Counted from the first letter of the stretch, positions 1 to 5,735 are shown. The stretch: 5,735 bases of DNA from Spartobacteria bacterium UBA5019 (GCA_002396485.1 DGXZ01000014.1:28815-34549), one strand, 5' to 3'. Numbers and translations: made by a program. The notes: generated by a model from the sequence alone, not told the origin.

Positions 1-1
1 T

Positions 2-295
2 CCGGAGAAAGGAGATTTCCAGATGGACAAGGCGACGTTGGATCAAGCGAAAGCGCTGGGTTTTGTCCCCTTTGAGATCAACGCCGGACCGCGCCCTGTC
101 GGCAAACGTACTCTGATTCCCTTCAAACCGGACAATGAGGCTATTAATTCCGCTGCTTTCAAGCAGCATGTGGAAATAGTTCTTCCTGAATGGGAGAAAA
201 AAATGGCCGAAGCGGATTTGCTGAAGAAGGATAAAGAGCTGGCAAAGAAGAAGCTTGAGGAAGAGAACAAGGCACGGCTCAACCACGTTCAATAA
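2..295 (+). CDS. C-terminal end of a probable right-handed beta-helix (pectate-lyase-like) protein, 5' partial
   Basis: The reading frame is open from the left edge of the window through position 22 (residues PEKGDFQ precede the first Met at 23), so the gene most likely starts upstream and only about 97 residues are seen. A GGAG lies near the Met at 23, but the in-frame upstream residues look like real protein. The stretch GDFQMDKATLDQAKALGFVPF followed by an alpha/Gly-Pro-Arg segment resembles the closing strand of secreted beta-helix proteins, where a 'D-F-x-L..SPA..LGFxPF' phrase ends the fold; this is pattern recognition, not a search result. The last 35 or so residues (from PEWEKKMAE) are very rich in Lys and Glu and look like a helix or coiled coil. 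The gene stops with TAA 240 bases before paralogue A and may belong to the same carbohydrate-degradation locus. The function is not certain; a short stand-alone protein starting at 23 is the alternative. Confidence 0.6.
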   Translation, partial: PEKGDFQMDKATLDQAKALGFVPFEINAGPRPVGKRTLIPFKPDNEAINSAAFKQHVEIVLPEWEKKMAEADLLKKDKELAKKKLEEENKARLNHVQ

Positions 296-353
296 TACCA
301 AAGTCAGTATGCTTTGAGACTTTAAAATAGTTTGCACGGTAACTCCTTGGGGA

Positions 354-397
354 GCGCGCCCGCCATCGAGTGCAGTTGGGCGCGCCCCGCGCCCGAC
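354..397 (+). repeat. Overlapping, mutually exclusive inverted repeats
   Basis: GCGCGCCC at 354-361 is the reverse complement of GGGCGCGC at 378-385. GGGCGCG at 378-384 is also the reverse complement of CGCGCCC at 388-394, and this second stem extends outward with T377-G395, T376-A396 and G375-C397. The middle strand can therefore pair with either side. This arrangement is seen in attenuators and other switching leaders, but it also arises simply from a GC-rich direct repeat, and no T-tract follows directly. The pairings are read from the sequence; a regulatory role is speculation. Confidence 0.4.
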
Positions 398-521
398 ATG
401 GAGTGGTTTCACCGCCTTCGGCCGCATTTTTTTGTTCCTAGCCCGCGAGGGCGATCCCCGAGACCATGCGCCCCGCGCTTGGCGCAATCAGAGTGAGAGT
501 CTAAAAACCTAGCTAGTGTTA

Positions 522-526
522 TAAGG
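522..526 (+). promoter_or_regulatory. Weak ribosome binding site for paralogue A
   Basis: TAAGG lies 9 bases before the ATG at 536 and is the best purine-rich match upstream of any candidate start of this gene. The later in-frame ATGs at 587 and 602 have only GGAA directly adjacent or GGTGAG three bases away. This supports 536 as the start, but the signal is weak. Confidence 0.4.
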
Positions 527-535
527 TAAAAAATT

Positions 536-2212
536 ATGAAACAAGCCGTTATCCATATTAGCCAGTTCGACCGAACGCGGCCGGAAATGACTGGTGAGAC
601 GATGGCACCGCTGCTGTCAAACATCCCGAAAATCTTCGACATCATGGCCTATGGCGCCAAGGGCGACGGCACAACGCTGAACACCACCGCGATTCAGAAA
701 GCCATCGATGCCTGCCATGCTGCCGGTGGAGGCACGGTCTTGGTGCCTAGCGGGGTGTTTGTGTCCGGATCGTTACGACTCAAGAGCCGGGTCACTCTAA
801 GACTCGAGAAGGATGCCATCCTGCGCGGAAGTCCGAAGATTGGTGACTGGTCGGTGGAGACTGTGGAGCAACCTTATTGCACTTACAACTCACATACGCC
901 GCCAGCTTTTAAACGGTGCCTGATCTACGCGGGGGATGCGGAGGAGATCGGCATCAAGGGTATGGGGACAATCGACGGCCAGGGCGGCGTCGAACGCAAG
1001 GTGTTCCCCAACAAGCAAGATCCTCAGCTGCACACGCCGATGTTGGTCCGATTTGAACGATGTCGGAACGTCAAGATCAGCGGACTCACGCTGCTCGATC
1101 CGGCGACGTTTACGACGTACTTCTGGCAGAGCGAGGACATCCAGATTGAGGGTGTCACAGTGCGCAGCCGGAACTCCCATCCTGGTAATGCAGTCGTCAT
1201 CGCAGGCTCACGTCGCGTACGCATCAGCGGCTGCGACATCGACTCCGGCGACGACGGCATCGCGTTGCAAACCTTCAAGCCCGAGTGGCCGAACGAAGAC
1301 ATCGAGATCAGCGGTTGCCGTATCACTTCAAACTGGTGTGCCATCCGCATCGGGCCCGAGTCCTTTGGGGCGACACGACGGCTGAGCATGCGCGACTGCA
1401 CGTTCACGACCTGCCAAGGTGGCATCAAAATCGAGTCCAACGAGGGGCAGACGTTCGAGGACCTTTCGTTCTCGAACATCCAGATGACCAAGGTCTGCCA
1501 ACCCATCATGGTGTTGGCCTCGCGCTTCGCCTTCAGCAAGTACAATCAGAACTGTCGCGCTCCAGTGGGACAAATACGAAACGTCCGCTTCGAGCACATC
1601 AAGGCGTTCGCTGGGTTCGCGGGAGACGTGGGATTTGGTAAGGTGGATGATCCCTTCAGCCGCCTTTACTCCGCCGTGGTGTCGGCGCCGGGCAGCCGCA
1701 TCGAGGGCGTTTCCTTTTCGGACATCGACCTCACGTTCCCCGGCGGCGGCACGGCAGAACAAGCCTCGCGTCTCGACGTGGCCGAGCTGCTTGAAGCATT
1801 TGATTATGTAAAATGGGCGGTTCCCTTCGACGGCGAACTGCCCGCCTCCGCGCTCTATCTGCGCCGCGTCAAAGGGGTGCGACTGGAGAACGTGAGGCTC
1901 GCCGTGGAGAAGCCCGATGCCCGAGCTTTCATAGCCGGGGATGATATCGAGGGCCTGATACTGGAAGGCGTCGTTGGCAGCGCCCCCGCACCGCTGCCAG
2001 GCCTAGCGAAACTCGCCGATGCGAAAGACGTGACCGAAAAAGACTGCCGCGTGGACTGCGGTGCGGTCGTGCCGGTGATGGTCACACCGACGGCGGAAGA
2101 ACTGCGGCGTCTCGCTGAGCTACGCACGCGGTCCACCATGCTCGACCTCGAAATCCAGCAGAAGGTCGATCAAATCGATGCCGCCACGAAGAAGTCAGTC
2201 GAATCGAAATGA
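536..2212 (+). CDS. GH28-like (polygalacturonase superfamily) beta-helix protein, paralogue A
   Basis: A 558-residue protein of glycoside hydrolase family 28 type. Near residues 32-100 it has the usual family entry: FDIMAYGAKGDG, then AIQKAIDACHAAGGGTV, VPSGVF and GSLRLKSRVTL. The central beta-helix holds NSHPGN (213-218), DSGDDGIALQ with the Asp pair at 239-240, SNWCAIRIGPES around 265-276, and GGIKIES (295-301). The C-terminal family signature GELPASALYLRRVKGVRLEN begins near 433. Classical GH28 enzymes use NTD, DD, GHG and RIK to cleave galacturonan by inversion. Here only DD is intact, so the substrate is open (a modified galacturonide or rhamnogalacturonan fragment is a guess). A 42-residue charged tail (517-558) looks helical. 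There is no signal peptide from any of the starts at 536, 587 or 602, so the product is probably cytoplasmic unless the true N-terminus is missed. The start at 536 was chosen for its weak TAAGG. The gene is followed closely by paralogue B. Confidence 0.85.
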   Translation: MKQAVIHISQFDRTRPEMTGETMAPLLSNIPKIFDIMAYGAKGDGTTLNTTAIQKAIDACHAAGGGTVLVPSGVFVSGSLRLKSRVTLRLEKDAILRGSPKIGDWSVETVEQPYCTYNSHTPPAFKRCLIYAGDAEEIGIKGMGTIDGQGGVERKVFPNKQDPQLHTPMLVRFERCRNVKISGLTLLDPATFTTYFWQSEDIQIEGVTVRSRNSHPGNAVVIAGSRRVRISGCDIDSGDDGIALQTFKPEWPNEDIEISGCRITSNWCAIRIGPESFGATRRLSMRDCTFTTCQGGIKIESNEGQTFEDLSFSNIQMTKVCQPIMVLASRFAFSKYNQNCRAPVGQIRNVRFEHIKAFAGFAGDVGFGKVDDPFSRLYSAVVSAPGSRIEGVSFSDIDLTFPGGGTAEQASRLDVAELLEAFDYVKWAVPFDGELPASALYLRRVKGVRLENVRLAVEKPDARAFIAGDDIEGLILEGVVGSAPAPLPGLAKLADAKDVTEKDCRVDCGAVVPVMVTPTAEELRRLAELRTRSTMLDLEIQQKVDQIDAATKKSVESK

Positions 2213-2244
2213 AACGAATTCAACAACAAGCGCACAAACAATGA
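2209..2244 (+). other. 11-codon mini-ORF bridging paralogues A and B (possible translational coupler)
   Basis: An ATG at 2209 overlaps the TGA stop of paralogue A in an ATGA, reads MKRIQQQAHKQ, and stops with a TGA that again overlaps the ATG of paralogue B (ATGA at 2241-2244). There is no Shine-Dalgarno sequence before the ATG at 2241. A ribosome that terminates on A could restart here and be delivered to B. The overlaps are seen directly; the coupling role is inferred, and chance in an AT-rich spacer is quite possible. Confidence 0.3.
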
Positions 2245-3908
2245 ATGAATCTATCTCCATGAAAAACACCCTCAACAGTAGCCTCGCCGCGCTGCACGCC
2301 GCCGAACCAAAGATCTTCGACATCACGGCCTATGGTGCCAAGGGCGACGGCACAACGCTGAACACCACCGCGATCCAGAACGCCATCGACGCCTGCCATG
2401 AAGCCGGTGGAGGCACGGTCTTGGTGCCTAGCGGGGTGTTTGTGTCCGGATCGTTACGACTCAAGAGCCGGGTCGCTCTAAGACTCGAGAAGGATGCCAT
2501 CCTGCGCGGAAGTCCGAAGATTGGTGACTGGTCGGTGGAGACTGCGGAGCAGCCTTATTGCGACATATTGTTCAAAGCAAACTCAAGTTGGACGCCACCA
2601 GCTTGGAAACGGTGCCTGATCTACGCGGGGGATGCGGAGGAAATCGGCATCGAGGGTCTGGGGATAATCGACGGCCAGGGCGGCGTCGAACGCAAGGTGT
2701 TCCCCAACAATCAAGATCCTCAGCTGCACACGCCGATGTTGGTCCGCTTTGAACGATGTCGGAACATCAAAATCAGCGGACTCACGCTGCTCGATCCGGC
2801 GACGTTTACGACGTACTTCTGGCAGAGCGAGGACATCCAGATTGAGGGTGTCACAGTGCGCAGCCGGAACTCCCATCCTGGTAATGCAGTCGTCATCGTA
2901 GGTTCACGGCGCGTTCACATCAAGGACTGCGACATCGACTCTGGAGATGACGGCGTCACGTTTCAGACCTTTCACCCCGACTGGCCGAACGAAGACATCA
3001 CGATCAGCAACTGTCGTATTACTTCAAACTGGTGTGCCATCCGCATCGGGCCCGAGTCCTTTGGGGCGACACGACGGCTGAGCATGCGCGACTGCACGTT
3101 CACGACCTGCCAAGGTGGCATCAAAATCGAGTCCAACGAGGGGCAGACGTTCGAGGACCTTTCGTTCTCCAACATCCAGATGACCAAGGTCTGCCAACCC
3201 ATCATGGTGTTGGCCTCGCGCTTCGCCTTCAGCAAGCATCACCTGACCTGCCGTCCGCCGGGCGGCGTGATCAAGAACATCCGCTTCGAGCACATCAAGG
3301 CGGTCGCTGGGTTTGCGGGAGACGTGGGATTTGGTAAGGTGGATGATCCCTTCAGCCGCCTTTACTCCGCCGTGGTGTCGGCGCCGGGCAGCCGCATCGA
3401 GGGCGTTTCCTTTTCGGACATCGACCTCACGTTCCCCGGCGGCGGCACGGCGGAACAAGCCTCACGTCTCGACGTGGCCGAGCTGCTTGAAGCATTTGAT
3501 TATGTAAAATGGGCGGTTCCCTTCGACGGCGAACTGCCCGCCTCTGGGCTCTATCTGCGGCGCGTCAAAGGGGTGCGACTGGAGAACGTGCGGCTCTCAG
3601 TTGAGAAGCCCGATGCCCGCGCTTTCATCGCCGGGGATGATATCCAGGGTCTGACACTTCAAGGCGTCGTTGGCAGCGCCCCCGCACCGCTGCCAGGCCT
3701 GGCGAAACTCGCCGATGCGAAAGACGTGACCGAAAAAGACTGCCGCGTGGACTGCGGTGCGGTCGTGCCGGTGATAGTCACACCGACGGCGGAAGAACTG
3801 TGGCGTCTCGCTGAGCTACGCACACGGTCCACCATGCTCGACCTCGAAATCCAGCAGAAGGCGGATCAAATCGATGTCGCCACGAAAAAGTCAGTCGAAT
3901 CGAAATAA
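2241..3908 (+). CDS. GH28-like (polygalacturonase superfamily) beta-helix protein, paralogue B
   Basis: A 555-residue near-copy of paralogue A. The open frame reaches back to 2178, inside the conserved 3' end of A, so those codons are unlikely to be used. ATG 2241 is the first in-frame start after the stop of A; ATG 2259 (549 residues) is equally possible, and neither has a clear ribosome binding site. From 2259 the N-terminus MKNTLNSSLAALHAAEPK has a Lys and an A-x-A-like site but too short a hydrophobic core, which looks like an eroded signal peptide. The motifs match A: NSHPGN (210-215), the Asp pair at 236-237, SNWCAIRIG around 262-270, GGIKIES near 292, GELPASG near 430, and a 42-residue charged tail. 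It differs from A in a loop five residues longer (2562-2591), in the segment around the Asp pair (GDDGVTFQTFHPDW for GDDGIALQTFKPEW), and in KHHLTCRPPGG for KYNQNCRAPVG. It is probably cotranscribed with A. The substrate is unknown. Confidence 0.85.
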   Translation: MNESISMKNTLNSSLAALHAAEPKIFDITAYGAKGDGTTLNTTAIQNAIDACHEAGGGTVLVPSGVFVSGSLRLKSRVALRLEKDAILRGSPKIGDWSVETAEQPYCDILFKANSSWTPPAWKRCLIYAGDAEEIGIEGLGIIDGQGGVERKVFPNNQDPQLHTPMLVRFERCRNIKISGLTLLDPATFTTYFWQSEDIQIEGVTVRSRNSHPGNAVVIVGSRRVHIKDCDIDSGDDGVTFQTFHPDWPNEDITISNCRITSNWCAIRIGPESFGATRRLSMRDCTFTTCQGGIKIESNEGQTFEDLSFSNIQMTKVCQPIMVLASRFAFSKHHLTCRPPGGVIKNIRFEHIKAVAGFAGDVGFGKVDDPFSRLYSAVVSAPGSRIEGVSFSDIDLTFPGGGTAEQASRLDVAELLEAFDYVKWAVPFDGELPASGLYLRRVKGVRLENVRLSVEKPDARAFIAGDDIQGLTLQGVVGSAPAPLPGLAKLADAKDVTEKDCRVDCGAVVPVIVTPTAEELWRLAELRTRSTMLDLEIQQKADQIDVATKKSVESK

Positions 3909-3920
3909 CGAAATGTGCAC

Positions 3921-4016
3921 TTGAATAAAACACACGCACACACCATCATCCTCGCCCCCCTGATGCTCGTTCCACAGGTCTTGGAGTTGCTGTTAGTGAA
4001 CATTGAAAAAAACTAA
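3921..4016 (+). pseudogene. Possible relic of a signal-peptide-coding 5' end (31 codons, TTG start)
   Basis: Between B and C, a TTG-started frame reads LNKTHAHTIILAPLMLV and then a Leu/Val-rich run ending in VNIEKN before TAA. It resembles the start of paralogue C: a basic and threonine-rich beginning, a hydrophobic core, then ...VEKN encoded over a run of seven A (TTGAAAAAAA occurs in both, at 4003-4012 and 4120-4129). It could be the remains of the 5' end of another duplicated copy, a short leader peptide, or chance. There is no Shine-Dalgarno sequence and the start codon is not standard. Confidence 0.25.
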
Positions 4017-4055
4017 TAGAGCTTTAAAAAAGAAATGAAAACGAAAGAAACAACC

Positions 4056-5731
4056 ATGAAATCCACCACTGTTGTCATTACCGCCCTGCTATTCCTTGTA
4101 CTGGGTGAGCTCCACGCTGTTGAAAAAAATCTCCTGCGCATGAGGCGAAGACATTCGACATCCGTTCCTATGGTGCCGTAGGCGATGGCCAAAGAATCAA
4201 CACCACTGCGATCCAGGCAGCCATCGATGCCTGCCATGAAGCTGGCGGAGGCAGGGTCGTGGTGCCCAGCGGGGTGTTTATGTCCGGATCGTTACGAATC
4301 AAGAGCCGGGTCACTCTAAGAGTCGAGAAGGACGCCATCCTGCGCAGCAGCCCGAAGATCGCCGACTACACGGTGGAGAGTGCGGAGCAGCCTTATGGCA
4401 CTGGCACTTCGCATACGCCACCAGCTTGGAATCGGTGCCTGATCTACGCGGGGGATGCGGAAGAGATTGGCATCGAGGGGTTGGGGACAATCGACGGCCA
4501 GGGCGGCCGCGAACGCAAGGTGTTCCCCAACAAAGACGATGCTCAGCGCCACGTTCCGATGTTGATCCGCTTTGAACGATGTCGGAACATCAAGATCAGC
4601 GGACTCACGCTACTCGATCCGGCGACCTTTACGACCTACTTTTGGCAGAGCCAGGATATTCAGATCGAGGGCGTCACGGTACGCAGCCGGAACACCCGTC
4701 CTGGTAATGGATTCGTTCTCGTGGGTTCTCGCCGAGTTCGCATCAGCGGCTGTGACATCAACTCCGGCGACGACGGCATCGCGTTGCAAACATTCAAGCC
4801 CGAGTGGCCGAACGAGGACATCGATATCAGCAACTGTCGGATCACTTCAAACTGGTGTGCCATCCGCATCGGGCCCGAGTCCTTTGGATCAACACGACGG
4901 GTGAGCATGCGCGACTGTACGTTCACGAACTGCCAGGGGGGCATCAAGATCGAGTCCAACGAGGGCCAGACGCACGAGGATCTTTCGTTTTCGAACATCC
5001 AGATGACGAAGGTCTGCCAGCCCATCATGGTGCTGGCCTCGCGGTTTGCCTGGAGCAAGTACAGTCAGACCTGTCGCCCTCCAGTGGGACATATACGAAA
5101 CGTCCGCTTCGAGCACATCAAGGCGGCCATTTCGTTCACAGGAGACGTGGGCAGGGGCAAGGCGGATGATCGGTTTAGTCGTCTCTGCGCTGCTGTGGTT
5201 TCCGCCCCGGGCGGTCGGATCGAAAACGTTGCATTCTCCGACGTAGAATTCAGCTATCCAGGCGGTGGCACCGCAGAACAAGCGGCGCGGCTCGATGTGG
5301 GCGAGCTGCTCGAAGCATTTGAATGGATCACACCTATGATTCCCTTCGACGGCGAACTGCCCGCCTCGGCGCTCTATCTGCGGCGCGTCAAAGGGGTGCG
5401 ACTGGAGAACGTGCGGCTCACCGTGGAGAAGCCCGATGCCCGCGCTTTCATCGCCGGGGATGATATCGAGGGCCTGACGCTGCAAGGCGTCGTGGGCAGC
5501 GCCCCCGCACCGGTGCCCGGCCTGGCGAAACTTGCCGACGCCAAGGACGTGACCGAAAAAGATTGCCGCGTGGACTGCGCTGCAGTCGTGCCGGTGATGC
5601 TCACTCCGACGCAGGATGAGCTGCGGCGTCTCGCTGAGCTACGCACGCGGTCCGCCATCCTCGACCGTGAAATCCAGCAGAAGGCCGATCAAATCGATGC
5701 CGCTGCGAAGCGAACAACCGAATCGAAGTAA
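4056..5731 (+). CDS. GH28-like beta-helix protein, paralogue C, with a frame break after the signal peptide
   Basis: ATG 4056 opens a textbook signal peptide: MKSTTVV, a hydrophobic core ITALLFLVLG, and cleavage probably after ELHA. This frame ends at TAG 4179 after 41 residues. The GH28-like body lies in the -1 frame, which is open from 4124 and reads SPAHEAKTFDIRSYGAVGDG and onward to TAA 5729. Homology to A and B starts at 4148, so the later GTG at 4259 would cut off conserved N-terminal helix residues and is not a credible start. The frames meet at A AAA AAT (4124-4130). A -1 shift there gives 558 residues, the same length as A. In that numbering the protein has NTRPGN (213-218), the Asp pair at 239-240, SNWCAIRIGPES, GGIKIES, GELPAS and the charged tail. 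It is either a frameshifted pseudogene, a programmed frameshift, or a homopolymer sequencing error; one extra A would restore one frame. An in-frame ATG at 4035 is an alternative start. The intact product would be exported. Confidence 0.75.
4124..4130 (+). other. Candidate -1 ribosomal frameshift site (A AAA AAT)
   Basis: In the signal-peptide frame the codons are GAA AAA AAT CTC, giving the pattern X XXY YYZ with A AAA AAT. Slipping back one base re-pairs on AAA AAA and continues with TCT CCT GCG in the frame of the GH28 body. A GGGTGAG at 4103-4109, 14 bases before the heptamer, could act as a Shine-Dalgarno-like stimulator of the kind known from dnaX, though the spacing is longer. No stable stem-loop is visible just downstream (only a 3-bp CCT/AGG pairing), which weakens the programmed model. 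Confidence 0.4.
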
Positions 5732-5735
5732 CGAA

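Larger units (their letters stand above)
296..535 (+). other. Non-coding spacer / possible structured 5' leader of paralogue A
   Basis: No convincing gene is present in these 240 bases. The middle part is very GC-rich and holds several potential stems: 354-361 with 378-385 (8 bp, 16-base loop); 375-384 with 388-397 (10 bp including one G-T pair, CCC loop); 441-444 with 449-452 (4 bp closing a GCGA, GNRA-type tetraloop); and 467-472 with 481-486 (6 bp). The first two share bases 378-384 and cannot form together. An imperfect direct repeat (355-372 and 388-405, 16 of 18 bases equal) generates part of this symmetry. A run of seven T (427-433) lies about 30 bases after the second stem, too far for a normal intrinsic terminator. 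No clear -35/-10 pair was found. Confidence 0.4.
629..5735 (+). repeat. Tandem triplication of a ~1.6-kb GH28-like gene (units 629-2212, 2310-3908, 4148-5731)
   Basis: Three head-to-tail units align from the K-x-F-D-I codons to the stop. The offset from A to B is 1681 bases before, and 1696 bases after, a 15-base difference in a loop; the offset from A to C is 3519 throughout. A and B are almost identical over long stretches: 1076-1202 (127 bases) and 1619-1755 (137 bases) match exactly, and 1325-1540 has a single mismatch, at 1474. C is more diverged but clearly homologous along its full length. The similarity runs just past the stops: a CGAATCGAA box ends each gene and is followed by TAACGAA in B and C, and by TGAAACGAA in A. 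The upstream parts (before the K-x-F-D-I codons) are unrelated or strongly diverged. Confidence 0.95.

Noticed and set aside
414..433. Intrinsic terminator at GCC-TTC-GGC followed by TTTTTTT
   Set aside because: The stem is only 3 bp with a triloop, too weak; the stronger stems lie about 30 bases from the T-run.
409..645. Minus-strand open frame of 78 codons over the leader and start of paralogue A
   Set aside because: It overlaps the conserved N-terminus of A, has no ribosome binding site, and its translation shows no recognisable domain.
936..1385. Long alternative-frame open frames inside the GH28-like genes, on both strands
   Set aside because: They recur at the same relative places in all three paralogues because the DNA is homologous and GC-rich, and they are poor in normal protein features (Arg/Ser-rich translations).
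2178..2240. Upstream extension of paralogue B beginning MPPRRSQSN
   Set aside because: These codons lie within the conserved 3' end of A and just after it; the residues have no counterpart in A or C and no start signal is present.
3981..4019. Promoter for paralogue C (TTGGAG or TTGCTG with TAATAG)
   Set aside because: The spacings to TAATAG (27 and 21 bases) are outside the usual range, and TTAGTG with 15 bases is a poor match; AT-rich DNA gives such matches by chance.
4259..5731. Paralogue C as an intact 490-residue gene starting at GTG 4259
   Set aside because: This start would remove the conserved KTFDIRSYGAVGDG and AIQAAIDACHEAGGG segments, which are clearly encoded in the same frame from 4148 and match A and B.
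1..5735. CRISPR array, tRNA, rRNA, insertion sequence or phage genes
   Set aside because: No short regularly spaced repeats, no tRNA-like cloverleaf, no transposase motif and no terminal inverted repeats were seen; the repetition is entirely due to the gene triplication.

Overview
The window is part of a bacterial carbohydrate-degradation locus built from right-handed parallel beta-helix proteins. The coding DNA is GC-rich and the spacers are AT-rich, with weak Shine-Dalgarno signals. Arrays of divergent GH28-like genes of this kind are familiar from the PVC superphylum (Verrucomicrobiota, Lentisphaerota, Planctomycetota). That placement is an inference from style only; no phylogenetic marker is present.

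Layout, all on the + strand: (1) 2-295, the C-terminal end of a gene that starts outside the window, probably a pectate-lyase-like beta-helix protein with a charged helical tail. (2) 296-535, a non-coding spacer with several potential RNA hairpins, two of which are mutually exclusive. (3) 536-2212, GH28-like paralogue A. (4) 2241-3908, GH28-like paralogue B, linked to A by a 28-base gap that an 11-codon mini-ORF bridges exactly. (5) 3909-4055, an AT-rich spacer with a possible relic of a signal-peptide-coding start. (6) 4056-5731, GH28-like paralogue C, whose signal peptide and catalytic body lie in different frames. The two frames meet at a run of seven A that forms a canonical -1 slippery heptamer (A AAA AAT).

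The three GH28-like genes are a tandem triplication. Their bodies align with constant offsets (1681/1696 bases from A to B, 3519 from A to C). A and B share blocks of more than 100 identical bases, interrupted by patches where A instead resembles C. This mosaic points to gene conversion, and the patches lie around the aspartate pair and at probable cleft loops. All three keep the Asp-Asp pair of GH28 but lack the textbook NTD aspartate, GHG histidine and RIK motif, so they form a divergent subfamily whose substrate cannot be named from sequence.

Only C encodes a convincing signal peptide, and only if the frameshift is real and bypassed. A has none and B has at most an eroded one. A plausible reading is a set of near-identical enzymes acting on related oligosaccharides in different compartments. 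No transporter, regulator or polymerase gene is visible, so the pathway stays open. The main points to check are the frame break in C, the altered catalytic motifs and the mosaic exchange.
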